Positions 50,888 through 59,556 of a stretch of DNA of 64,000 nt are shown here, in pieces. The position numbers were made by a program, and so were the translations under genes. The stretch comes from Pelagimonas varians (lineage in GTDB: Bacteria; Pseudomonadota; Alphaproteobacteria; Rhodobacterales; Rhodobacteraceae). The stretch lies in assembly GCF_003208435.1 (NCBI RefSeq), contig NZ_QKMF01000003.1:124001-188000 (forward strand), written 5' to 3'. Every line of letters starts with the position of its first letter. Position 1 is the stretch's first letter. The notes beneath the pieces were generated by a model. The model made no database searches, was not told the DNA's origin, and worked only from the letters and a program-made list of their open reading frames with translations.

Positions 50888-52321
50888 ATGTTCAACCAGC
50901 GGCAAACCAAGGACTCTGAAAGCGACTTGATCGCGCAAGACTATCTGCGCGACGAACCTGCCTTTTTGTCCTCTTTGGATTTCGGCCCTTTCGTGGCACA
51001 AGGCTGCGGGCCGGGGCCGTCTGTCCTGATTGGCGATCAGTCCGAGATCAACCTGCTGGGGTCTGTGTCGGATGTGCGGCTTGACCACCGTATGGCGCTG
51101 TTGGCAAGGAACGGTGACACCGTTCTGGTGCGCCACCGTGAGGCGGCGTTCGAGACCTACCTTGCCGACTTTCTTGGACTTGACGAAGTGTCGTTCATCC
51201 AGGTTGATAACGACCCGCTCCGCCCGGTCGCAGAGCAAGTGCGCATCTCGCTGCCACAGCGTGACGCGCTTGCGCAGACAGCGCGAAAGAGCGGCGGCAT
51301 GACGCTCAAAGCCTATTTGACTACGGGGAATATCTGGAGGCTGGCGCAGACCGTCGGAGAGACTTCGGGCGCGCGCATTCATGTCAGCGGCCCGTCACCG
51401 CGTGCCACCCAGCGTGCCAATGACAAGCTGTGGTTCAGTCATCTGGTGCAAAAAATCATAGGATCCAATGCAACCCCTCCAACACTTGCCGCCTATGGCC
51501 CGGCGGCGGCGGCGGGTCTTGCACGAAAGATCAGTCGCTCCGCAGGGCAGGTTATCATCAAGGTGCCCGATAGTGCAGGCTCAGCTGGGAATATCAGGCT
51601 TGAAGGCGCGCTTTTGCGAAGCATGTCCCTTGTCGAGGTAAGACAATTTCTGATGGAGCGGTTGCGCAGCATCGGTTGGCAAGACAGCTTCCCAATTCTG
51701 GTAGGTGTCTGGGATGAAAATGTCAGCCGTAGCCCGTCAGTCCAACTTTGGATACCAAAAATATCTGACGGCCGGCCACTGGTTGAGGGAGTTTTTGAGC
51801 AACGTGTGCAAGGGGCGGCCGCCGCCTTTGGCGGCGCGGTGCGTTCAGACTTGCCGATCTCCTTACAAGAACAGTTAGGTGCCGAGGCCCGCTCGATTGC
51901 CAGTGTTCTTCAAAAGCTGGGCTATTTCGGGCGCTGCAGTCTGGATTCAGTGATTTGTGACGCGCCGGGGCGACCAAGCACCATTCACTGGATCGAATGC
52001 AACGGCCGTTGGGGCGGTGTGTCCATTCCAATACAGGCGGCGTCGCGGCTGATACCCGGCAAAGTATTGCCTGCTATCGCGATTGTTCAGGAAATCCTGC
52101 CAGAGCACGTAATTGGCACGCGGCAACTTCAGCAGCATTTGGGGGACCTCCTGTTCCGCCATGGCAAGAACACGGAAGGCTTGATCATTTTGTCGCCGGC
52201 AGAAAGTCGGGGCGGTACGTCTGTCAATTTGCTGGCAATTGCCGCTACGCAGGGGGCCGCGGATGGTTTTCTGGCCGAAGCGATGGCACGGCTTGCCTCC
52301 GTTCGCTCAGGCGCTGGCTGA
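50888..52321 (+). CDS. ATP-grasp ligase, PGM1-like (preATP-grasp domain)
   Basis: The 477-residue protein has an N-terminal preATP-grasp-like domain (about 35-150, SVLIGDQSEINLLGSV). An ATP-grasp fold follows with AGQVIIKVPDSAGSAGNIRL as the nucleotide-binding Lys strand and loop, VGVWDENVSRSPSVQLWI, and the metal-site region WIECNGRWGGVSIP with Glu and Asn. The layout fits the peptide ligase PGM1-related family, which forms amide bonds in small peptides. The substrate is unknown. Its neighbour downstream and the divergent amidotransferase may act with it. Confidence 0.75.
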   Translation: MFNQRQTKDSESDLIAQDYLRDEPAFLSSLDFGPFVAQGCGPGPSVLIGDQSEINLLGSVSDVRLDHRMALLARNGDTVLVRHREAAFETYLADFLGLDEVSFIQVDNDPLRPVAEQVRISLPQRDALAQTARKSGGMTLKAYLTTGNIWRLAQTVGETSGARIHVSGPSPRATQRANDKLWFSHLVQKIIGSNATPPTLAAYGPAAAAGLARKISRSAGQVIIKVPDSAGSAGNIRLEGALLRSMSLVEVRQFLMERLRSIGWQDSFPILVGVWDENVSRSPSVQLWIPKISDGRPLVEGVFEQRVQGAAAAFGGAVRSDLPISLQEQLGAEARSIASVLQKLGYFGRCSLDSVICDAPGRPSTIHWIECNGRWGGVSIPIQAASRLIPGKVLPAIAIVQEILPEHVIGTRQLQQHLGDLLFRHGKNTEGLIILSPAESRGGTSVNLLAIAATQGAADGFLAEAMARLASVRSGAG

Positions 52322-52359
52322 GTATCCATCCTGTCCCATCCGATGCCGCATCGACGGTG

Positions 52360-52983
52360 ATGACCCTTGGCCCTCGGGAGGCGGCGGCCCATGCTTCTTT
52401 CCTCAACTGTGCCCTCCTTTGGCCAATCGGGTTGAGCGTTCCAGAGTTTGACCTGCATCAATCCGTTTTCCTCGCTGTCCTTCACTTTCTCCCCCAGTTG
52501 GCCAGCGAATCTCAGAGGTTCTTCACCGTGCAAAATATCATTCAACACTCGGAAACCTTTCAAAAACCGCCTGCCGGGGATACCGACGGGCCTGTCTGGC
52601 TGGAGATCGCTGATCATGGTGCCAAAAGTGGAATAGATATTGGAGTGTTTGATCCGGTCACCAACCAGCTGTGCTTTGAAATTATCACTCTGGCCCCTGA
52701 GGCCTGTCCGCTGATCGGAAAGGAACCCCAATCAAATGAGTCCTTCCGTGCGTTTTGCAAAGCCTTGAACCGCACCACGAGCAGAGGCAGAATTTATGTT
52801 CTCATTCAGTTTCACCAAAGCGTTTCCACAGCTCATGCACCAGACATCGAGAGTGATGATCGCAGCAGCAGAGTCTATAGGATGGTCGAAGATATCGTTG
52901 ATGAAATTTTAACACATAGACCAGGATCAAAGATCGAGATTGGAATGCGACATGCCGGAGGATCAGTTACATCACTCATGTGA
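52360..52983 (+). CDS. Unknown protein downstream of the ATP-grasp ligase
   Basis: The 207-residue protein (ATG 52360; GTG 52357 is also possible) starts 38 bases after the ligase gene and probably shares its transcript. It is soluble and mixed alpha/beta, with PVWLEIADHGAKSGIDIGVFDP, LCFEIITLAPEACPLIG and RIYVLIQFHQSVST. No family is recognised. The same frame extends 5' into the ligase gene, but that part reads like a shadow. Its function may be linked to the ligase product. Confidence 0.6.
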   Translation: MTLGPREAAAHASFLNCALLWPIGLSVPEFDLHQSVFLAVLHFLPQLASESQRFFTVQNIIQHSETFQKPPAGDTDGPVWLEIADHGAKSGIDIGVFDPVTNQLCFEIITLAPEACPLIGKEPQSNESFRAFCKALNRTTSRGRIYVLIQFHQSVSTAHAPDIESDDRSSRVYRMVEDIVDEILTHRPGSKIEIGMRHAGGSVTSLM

Positions 52984-53036
52984 GCCCCAGCCTCACATGC
53001 ATTTCAGGCCGTTGCACACAAATACAGCGAAGAAAG

Positions 53037-53057
53037 CCGTCGGCTTTGGCCCGACGG
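53037..53057 (+). promoter_or_regulatory. Hairpin in the leader of the thioredoxin gene
   Basis: CCGTCGG and CCGACGG pair around a 7-base loop, ending 18 bases before the ATG and just ahead of the AAGGAAG ribosome site. It could be a weak attenuator or stabilise the mRNA. Confidence 0.35.
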
Positions 53058-53075
53058 ACTTAAAGGAAGAGTAAG

Positions 53076-53510
53076 ATGCCAGAGGCAATCAAATTGACAT
53101 GTCTGTCCTGTGGACAAGGAAATCGGTTTTCAGCTGCAAGGCTTGACGCAGGGCCGAAATGTGCAAAATGTAGCGCGCTGCTGGTCAGTGGGGACGTCGC
53201 AGAGATCAACATGAAAATCCATGACAAAGCGCTGAAGATCGACGACCTTCCGCTGCTTGTCGACTATTGGGCCCCTTGGTGTGGTCCGTGCAAGATGATG
53301 GCCCCTGAATTTGCAACGGCGGGCAAGGCTCTGCGTTTCAAATCACGCTTTGCCAAGATCAACACCGAACAATTTTCTGCAATATCTCAGCGGCTGCAGA
53401 TAAAGGGGATTCCACTGTTGATCCTATATGCCAAAGGCCGTGAAATTGCGCGCTTACCGGGCGCAAGACCTGCTGCCGAAATCGAGGCATTTGTGCGACA
53501 ATACCTTTAG
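53076..53510 (+). CDS. trxC: Thioredoxin 2
   Basis: The 144-residue protein has the N-terminal zinc finger that marks thioredoxin 2 (C9-x2-C12 and C29-x2-C32). The thioredoxin domain carries active site WCGPC at 68-72 and the cis-Pro in KGIPLLILY. It reduces protein disulfides in the cytosol; E. coli TrxC is part of the peroxide response, and loss of zinc by oxidation changes its activity. GGAAGAG precedes the ATG. Confidence 0.93.
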   Translation: MPEAIKLTCLSCGQGNRFSAARLDAGPKCAKCSALLVSGDVAEINMKIHDKALKIDDLPLLVDYWAPWCGPCKMMAPEFATAGKALRFKSRFAKINTEQFSAISQRLQIKGIPLLILYAKGREIARLPGARPAAEIEAFVRQYL

Positions 53511-54047
53511 GCTAGAAGGCAATTCGCTTCACCGGTTGCGCCGCATCAGCCAACTTTATCGTGTCGATGACAGAACCGGATTGGGAACTCTTCTGCCACT
53601 CAGACAGTGGCCTGCTACGCTGAGGGTCTTTGACGAGAGCCGGAGTGCAACCATGCCTTCAATCGGCGACGGCGGCCTCCGTTAACAAACATCGGAGGGA
53701 AGACGCCGCCACGGACGCGGGACTGCCTATGCGTAAAGAAAGTTTGCGATGGATTTCGAGGATGCCACCTTTGCACTGCTGATCGGGTTCGGGGCTTGAG
53801 CGGCGGGCATTCTTTGCCACGTTGGCAGCAGATATTTCGCAAATTGCGGGAACATCACGCTTTTTATACTGGCATTGGATACGACGGATGCAGGCGGTTA
53901 AGACAGGCCAGTCAAAGGCCGCCGGGCCAACGTTCTCTAGGCTGCGCCGTTGAAGCTATCGGACTTTTGGGGTGTCATCTTGTATTCCCCCGAAATTTAG
54001 GGGTGTTTGTCGGTAGAATTTTCTCAACACTGAACGAGGAAATCTTG
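53511..54047. other. Spacer without a recognisable gene
   Basis: No frame in these 537 bases resembles a known protein. Its right part leads into an IS3-type remnant, so it probably consists of decayed mobile-element and chromosomal sequence. Confidence 0.45.
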
Positions 54048-54560
54048 GTGAATCGATCAAAGTACAGCGAAGCCCGGATCATGGTCTGATCACAGTCAGT
54101 TTGACAAGTGGCGGGCCAAATACGGTGGGATGGAGACACTGGAGCGGGTTTTGTTGCGCCATTGGTCCGAGCGACAATGGCGCGCGAGAAAAAGCTTCTC
54201 ACAAAGATGTTTTCTGAGAAGGGCTTGCAGAATGACCAGCTAAAGGTGGCGCATGCAAAAAAGGGGTAAGGCCGTCTCAGCGCAAGGAGATGGCACAAGC
54301 GCGGCTGCCGCATCTATCACGAGCTGGGCCTAAACATGCGCCCCTCTCGGGACATTGCCCTGCCATGTATTGCCGGGTGTCAATCAATCCGCGCAAACGC
54401 CTGCAACGGGAAAAGTCAAATCCACTGACTGTACCGGATTCTTCGAATGGTTTGGTCCATGGACTTTATGTCGGATCAGCTTGTCGATGGCCGGTCCTTC
54501 GGGCCGCTCAATGTGCTTGATGACTTCAATTGCGAAGGGCACCCCCATAAAACTGAATGG
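54048..54560 (+). mobile_element. Remnant of an IS3-family element
   Basis: Translated pieces in changing frames match IS3-type transposases: NRSKYSEARIMV (orfA start), then after a deletion KWRAKYGGMETLE. A pseudo-orfB follows with CRIYHELGLNMR, VWSMDFMSDQLVDGRSFGPL and NVLDDFNCEG, around the first catalytic Asp region. Several stops and frameshifts show the element is dead. Confidence 0.7.
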
Positions 54561-54755
54561 TTCCCCGACCGACGATCAGTGTCTTTTGCGAATTCACTAC
54601 TTGCATGCCAATCATTTGGCACGGGTCGTCTTCGAAAAGTGGAAGAGGCGGGGGCTCTTGTCAACTGCAAGGGCAGATGAGCAACCCAGCCGCAAAACAC
54701 ACTTTCCTAATAACCGGAGGTGGAACTCGGCAGGGTGTGCACCAGTCATCGTGGA

Positions 54756-54769
54756 TTGATTTTGGTCAA
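54756..54769. promoter_or_regulatory. FNR/FnrL-type box upstream of the sugar transporter
   Basis: TTGATTTTGGTCAA matches TTGA-N6-TCAA and differs by one base from the perfect site at 50842. It lies about 155 bases before the binding-protein start, so a leader of about 110 bases would be needed. The rest of the gap 54561-54917 shows no gene. Confidence 0.5.
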
Positions 54770-54917
54770 TCGCCCTTATGTGATCTGTGGTTCGATATCG
54801 TGCAATCCGTCCGAAGAAAACAATGACCAAAGCGTCTGGATGACGCGGCTGTTTCTCGGACAGCATGTTCAGACAGCAGGGTTCGTCGGTCTCTGCTTTT
54901 CAGAAAAGGAAGACCTG

Positions 54918-56171
54918 ATGAATATCCTTAAGAAAGCGCTTATGGTCTCAGCAACCCTGACAACCATTGGCCCTGGTTTCGCTGGTGCAGAAGGCACAGT
55001 AGAGGTACTTCACTGGTGGACTTCGGGGGGCGAAGCAAAGGCGGTCGGAGAGTTGAAAGACGCCTTTGAAGCCCAAGATGGCACTTGGATCGACTCGCCC
55101 ATTGCAGGCGGCGGCGGTGATGCTGCGATGACAGCATTGCGTGCACGGGTGATCGCCGGAAATCCACCAACCGCCGTGCAACTGAAAGGTCCAGGTATTC
55201 AAGAATGGGCCCGCGAAGGTGTTTTGAACTCTGTTGATGCAGTGGCCCAAAGCGAAAACTGGGACGCGGTGCTGCCGCCTGTCCTTGCAGATATTATGAA
55301 GTACGAGGGCGCATATGTGGCTGCGCCAGTCAACATCCACCGCGTCGACTGGATGTGGGCCAACCCAAAGGCACTTGAAGCTGCCGGTGTCACGCAGATG
55401 CCGACAACCTGGGATGAATTCAACGCAGCGGCCGACAAACTGATGGCAGTCGGCATTGTGCCGCTGGCCCATGGTGGTCAGCCTTGGCAGGACGCGACCG
55501 TGTTTGAAGACGTTGTCTTGGGCATTGGCGGCGCGGACTTGTTCCGCAAAGCGCTGGTTGAGTTGGATCAGGACGCGCTGCAAAGCGATATGATGATCGC
55601 GGCGTTCGATCAGTTGCGCAAAATGCGAGGCTACGTCGATGACAATTTTTCAGGGCGCGACTGGAACCTTGCAACCGGTATGGTCATGCGCGGCGAAGCA
55701 GGTTTTCAGATTATGGGCGATTGGGCCAAGGGGGAATTTCTGGCCGCCGGAAAAGTTCCGGGTGTTGATTTCTTATGCGCCCCAACCCCGGGTAACGGAT
55801 TTGTGCTGAACTCCGATAGCTTCACGTTCTTTCAGGTTGAAGGCGAGGAAAACATCGCAGGTCAACAGGTGCTTGCCGGCCTGATCATGTCGCCAGAGTT
55901 TCAAGAAACCTTCAACCTAGCCAAAGGGTCGATCCCGGCGCGCACTGACGTGTCACTTGAATCTTTTGACGCCTGCGCGTTGCGGTCACACGAAGACCTT
56001 CTTGCCGCGATTGAAAATGATGCGCTGGTGCCATCAATGGCGCATGAAATGGCTATCCCACGTTCCATTCGTGGTGAGTTTATTGACCTTGTGACCAACT
56101 TCTTCAACTCGGACATGAGTTCCGAAGAGGCGGTGCAATCGCTTGCGGCAGCCGTCGCACGCGCGCAATAG
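54918..56171 (+). CDS. Sugar ABC transporter substrate-binding protein
   Basis: The 417-residue protein starts at ATG 54918 behind AAGGAAG and has a Sec signal (to about residue 26, GFAGA). The mature part (EVLHWWTSGGEAKAVGELKDAF, GNPPTAVQLKGPGIQEWAREG, WDEFNAAADKL, FQIMGDWAKGEF) fits the family 1 periplasmic binding proteins for glucose/mannose-type sugars (GtsA-like). It delivers sugar to the permease encoded next. A longer upstream frame is rejected because it has no signal peptide at its start. Confidence 0.9.
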   Translation: MNILKKALMVSATLTTIGPGFAGAEGTVEVLHWWTSGGEAKAVGELKDAFEAQDGTWIDSPIAGGGGDAAMTALRARVIAGNPPTAVQLKGPGIQEWAREGVLNSVDAVAQSENWDAVLPPVLADIMKYEGAYVAAPVNIHRVDWMWANPKALEAAGVTQMPTTWDEFNAAADKLMAVGIVPLAHGGQPWQDATVFEDVVLGIGGADLFRKALVELDQDALQSDMMIAAFDQLRKMRGYVDDNFSGRDWNLATGMVMRGEAGFQIMGDWAKGEFLAAGKVPGVDFLCAPTPGNGFVLNSDSFTFFQVEGEENIAGQQVLAGLIMSPEFQETFNLAKGSIPARTDVSLESFDACALRSHEDLLAAIENDALVPSMAHEMAIPRSIRGEFIDLVTNFFNSDMSSEEAVQSLAAAVARAQ

Positions 56172-56210
56172 AAAGCTTGCGCCGGGGGATCCGCCCCGGC
56201 GCAGATTCAA

Positions 56211-57113
56211 ATGGCACCCCGCACCCATAGCACCGTCCCGCTTGGCCAAAAAATAGAACTCTGGCTTCCCCGGTTCGTCGTCTCACCGCTCTTTGCGCTT
56301 AGCCTGTTCTTTGTTTACGGGTTCATTCTCTGGACGGTTTACATCTCGTTTACGAAATCCGGTGTGATGCCGAACTATTCGTTCGAAGGCCTTTCACAAT
56401 ACGAACGGCTGTGGGCCACGCCACGGTTGTATGTGGCGCTTGGCAATATGTTCGTATTCTCGGCGCTATTCATCGGAATAAGTCTGGCAATCGGGATCTT
56501 TCTGGCGATTCTTCTTGATCAGCGTGTCCGCATCGAAGGTGTGATCCGAACGATCTATCTTTATCCGATGGCGCTGTCGTTCATCGTGACCGGAACGGTC
56601 TGGAAATGGATCCTCAACCCCGGTCTGGGCATTCAGAATTTCGTTCGAAAAGCCGGGTTCGAGGAGTTCACCTTCGATTGGCTCGTCAACTCGGACTATG
56701 CGATCTACACCATCGTCATCGCTGCCGTCTGGCAGTCTTCGGGCTATGCGATGGCGCTATTTCTGGCGGGATTGCGGTCGGTTGATGATGAAATTCTGAA
56801 GGCCGCTGCAATAGATGGAGCGGGCAGCTTTCGCACTTATTTCAGTGTCGTGCTGCCGATCATGCGCCCGGTATTTTTGTCAACTGTGATCATTCTTGCG
56901 CATCTGGCGATCAAAAGCTTCGACCTTGTCATTGCCCTGACAGGCGGAGGGCCGGGCTATGCTACAGCTATGCCAGCGACTTTCATGTATTCTTTTGCGT
57001 TCCAGCGCAGTGAGTTAGGCGTTGCGGCAGCAAGTGCCGTGATGATGCTCGCGACGGTTATCGCGATCGTGGTTCCCTACCTGTATTCCGAATTACGGGG
57101 GACCAAACAATGA
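56211..57113 (+). CDS. Sugar ABC transporter permease 1 (GtsB-like)
   Basis: The 300-residue protein has six membrane helices and the EAA loop (EILKAAAIDGAGSFRTYFSVVLPIMRP) that docks the ATPase. Opposite-type partner of the next gene; together they form the channel. The stop overlaps the next ATG. The NSDYAIYTIVIAAVWQSSGYAMALFLAGL region is typical of glucose/mannose systems. Confidence 0.92.
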   Translation: MAPRTHSTVPLGQKIELWLPRFVVSPLFALSLFFVYGFILWTVYISFTKSGVMPNYSFEGLSQYERLWATPRLYVALGNMFVFSALFIGISLAIGIFLAILLDQRVRIEGVIRTIYLYPMALSFIVTGTVWKWILNPGLGIQNFVRKAGFEEFTFDWLVNSDYAIYTIVIAAVWQSSGYAMALFLAGLRSVDDEILKAAAIDGAGSFRTYFSVVLPIMRPVFLSTVIILAHLAIKSFDLVIALTGGGPGYATAMPATFMYSFAFQRSELGVAAASAVMMLATVIAIVVPYLYSELRGTKQ

Positions 57114-58003
57114 GCCGCAATAACTTGGGCGGAATAGTTCAACAAAAAGGGACGCGGCATCTGATGATGCGCACGCTGCTGTTCCTGACGCTTGGCGTGT
57201 TCTGCCTGTATTACCTAATCCCCCTGATCGTCATGATTGCCACCTCATTGAAGTCACTCGAAGAAATCCGCGCGGGGTCACTGCTGAGCCTGCCGCAGGA
57301 CGTCACCTTTGATGCGTGGGCCAAAGCATGGAGTTCAGCCTGTGTCGGGGTGCGTTGCGATGGCCTGAAGCCGTTTTTCTGGAACTCAGTCGCGATGGTT
57401 GTGCCTGCGGTCACGATTTCGACGATTCTTGGCGCGCTCAACGGATACGCACTGACGAAATGGCGCTTTCCCGGCGCGGACATCATATTCGCGCTGATCC
57501 TTTTCGGTGCCTTCATTCCGTTTCAGGTGATCCTGTTGCCGATGGCCCGCACGCTTGGTGTCTTGGGGCTTGCGGGGACGATCCCGGGGCTGGTTCTAGT
57601 GCACGTCATCTACGGCCTAGCCTTTACCACGCTGTTTTTCCGAAATTTTTTCATCGGTGTATCCAGTGGGATCATACAGGCAGCCCAGATCGACGGCGCT
57701 GGCTTTTTCGGGATCTTCTTTCGGATCGTCCTGCCCATGTCATTGCCTGCGGTTGTGGTAACAGTGATCTGGCAATACACGCAAATCTGCAACGACTTTC
57801 TGTTTGGCATCGCCTTTACAGTCGGTGACAGCAACCCGGTTACGGTCGCGCTGAATAACGTGGTGAACACGTCGACGGGTGTGAAGGAATACAATGTTGA
57901 TATGGCTGCTGCGATCATCGCCGCACTGCCGACATTGGCGGTTTATGTGATCGCTGGGGCGTATTTTGTTCGCGGTCTGTCCGCCGGCGCAGTAAAGGGG
58001 TAG
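57110..58003 (+). CDS. Sugar ABC transporter permease 2 (GtsC-like)
   Basis: The 297-residue protein has six membrane helices and an EAA loop ([28 protein letters not shown]). It contains [19 protein letters not shown], a Cys-containing periplasmic loop seen in GtsC-type permeases. ATGA overlap with permease 1 fixes the start. Confidence 0.92.
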   Translation: MSRNNLGGIVQQKGTRHLMMRTLLFLTLGVFCLYYLIPLIVMIATSLKSLEEIRAGSLLSLPQDVTFDAWAKAWSSACVGVRCDGLKPFFWNSVAMVVPAVTISTILGALNGYALTKWRFPGADIIFALILFGAFIPFQVILLPMARTLGVLGLAGTIPGLVLVHVIYGLAFTTLFFRNFFIGVSSGIIQAAQIDGAGFFGIFFRIVLPMSLPAVVVTVIWQYTQICNDFLFGIAFTVGDSNPVTVALNNVVNTSTGVKEYNVDMAAAIIAALPTLAVYVIAGAYFVRGLSAGAVKG

Positions 58004-58007
58004 CGCG

Positions 58008-59120
58008 ATGTCTGATATTCGTCTGGAAATGGTCAAAAAGAATTTTGGCGCGACCGAAGTCATCAAGGGCATTGATCTGGCCATTGATCCCGGAGAATTC
58101 GTAGTGCTGGTCGGGCCGTCGGGCTGTGGCAAGTCAACTCTGCTGAACTTGATAGCCGGGCTTGAGACGATTACCGAGGGCAACATCTATATCGGTGGCA
58201 AGCGGGTCAATGACACCCCGCCGCGCGACCGCAACATCGCAATGGTGTTTCAATCCTACGCTCTCTACCCGACCAAGACAGTGCGCAACAATATCACCTT
58301 TGGCATGGTGTCACGTGGTATTCCCAAGGCGGATCAGGATGCAGCTGTCGCAGAAATCAGCACGCTGCTGCAGATCGAAAGGTTGTTGTCGCGCAAACCC
58401 GGTCAACTTTCGGGCGGCCAGCGCCAAAGGGTCGCAATGGGGCGCGCGTTGGTGCGCAAGCCAGATGTTTTTTTGTTTGATGAGCCGCTTTCAAACCTCG
58501 ACGCCAAGCTGCGCATCGAGATGCGGACCGAGATCAAAAAACTGCACCAGCGGCTGGGCAAAACCATCGTCTATGTGACCCATGACCAGATCGAGGCGAT
58601 GACGCTTGCCTCGCGGATCGCGGTCATGGACAATGGCCACATCCGGCAATTTGCCGATCCCAAGACAATCTATGAGGATCCCGTCGATTTGTTCGTGGCC
58701 GGATTCATGGGCTCCCCGCCGATGAACATGATGCCTGGAAAGATTCGCACGCTAGGTGGTCAGTGTGTGGTCTCAACCGGCGGTCCAGAGGACGAACCAC
58801 TCGATTTTCTGCTGCCACCTGCGTTATCAGAGCGGGCCTGCGGGCAGGAAGGACGAGACGTGATCCTGGGACTGCGCCCCGAGGCGATTTTTGCAGCCGG
58901 TACTGAACTGCCTGGCGCGAACCGGTTCATTTTCGAACGCCCGATCAGCGTGGTCGAGCCGACAGGCCCGGATACCATGATCTTGTTTCACCACGCCGGA
59001 CTGGACGTTGTCGCGCGTGTCAGGCCAGAAGACGCGCGGCCTGAGGGAACACTCTTCATGTTTGAGGCCGATATGGAAAAGGCCAAGCTTTTTGACGCAA
59101 AAACAACGCTGCGCATTTGA
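58008..59120 (+). CDS. Sugar ABC transporter ATPase, UgpC/MsmX type
   Basis: The 370-residue protein has Walker [10 protein letters not shown] (about 38-46), Q-loop [10 protein letters not shown], signature [17 protein letters not shown], Walker [14 protein letters not shown] and switch His in [15 protein letters not shown]-terminal TOBE-type regulatory domain (about 280-370) follows. It powers the transporter encoded by the three genes before it. Starts 4 bases after permease 2. Confidence 0.95.
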   Translation: MSDIRLEMVKKNFGATEVIKGIDLAIDPGEFVVLVGPSGCGKSTLLNLIAGLETITEGNIYIGGKRVNDTPPRDRNIAMVFQSYALYPTKTVRNNITFGMVSRGIPKADQDAAVAEISTLLQIERLLSRKPGQLSGGQRQRVAMGRALVRKPDVFLFDEPLSNLDAKLRIEMRTEIKKLHQRLGKTIVYVTHDQIEAMTLASRIAVMDNGHIRQFADPKTIYEDPVDLFVAGFMGSPPMNMMPGKIRTLGGQCVVSTGGPEDEPLDFLLPPALSERACGQEGRDVILGLRPEAIFAAGTELPGANRFIFERPISVVEPTGPDTMILFHHAGLDVVARVRPEDARPEGTLFMFEADMEKAKLFDAKTTLRI

Positions 59121-59173
59121 TATGTGCACAGTCTGCAACACATGACCTGTCTTTCAAACAAGGCTCTGTAAAT

Positions 59174-59420
59174 GGCTCTGTCGCAAATAACTGCGTGAAG
59201 GGCATCATGGAGTTGTTGTGTTAGGTGCCTGCCTCCAAATTTGCATGTGAGCTGCCAGCTGTGACGGCTGATTTCAAAGGCACCAAAGCCCCGAGAGCGT
59301 TATTGTACGCGGTGTTTTTCTGCGTCAGCTACAGGGTGTCATGCCGAGATTTGGAAGCAGTCATGGCCGGGCACGGTGTAGACGTCGACCATGCCACGCT
59401 AAACCGTTGGGGTGTTAAAC
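59174..59420 (+). mobile_element. Truncated IS6-family element, 5' part
   Basis: The piece begins with GGCTCTGTCGCAAA (59174-59187), which looks like an IS6-type terminal repeat. It reads into TADFKGTKAPRALLYAVFF, RDLEAVMAGHGVDVDHATLNRW, the N-terminal region of IS6 transposases. The DDE domain is missing. A likely 3' piece of an IS6-like element in opposite orientation lies at about 62105-62236. Confidence 0.6.
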
Positions 59421-59556
59421 TCACGCCACCAAATGCTGCAAAGGCCCGGGTTGGATAGACGCCCGCGGCCATCTTTTGGCGAGATGGACAAGACAGCTTT
59501 GCGTTGCAGAATTTGAAAAGCTTTTCCAGTTGGTTATTTTCCCATCTCTCGCGTCA

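Noticed and set aside
51997-52359. 5' extension of the 207-residue protein into the ATP-grasp gene
   Set aside because: The extension overlaps a well-supported gene by over 300 bases and reads as a shadow; the ATG at 52360 follows the ligase stop closely.
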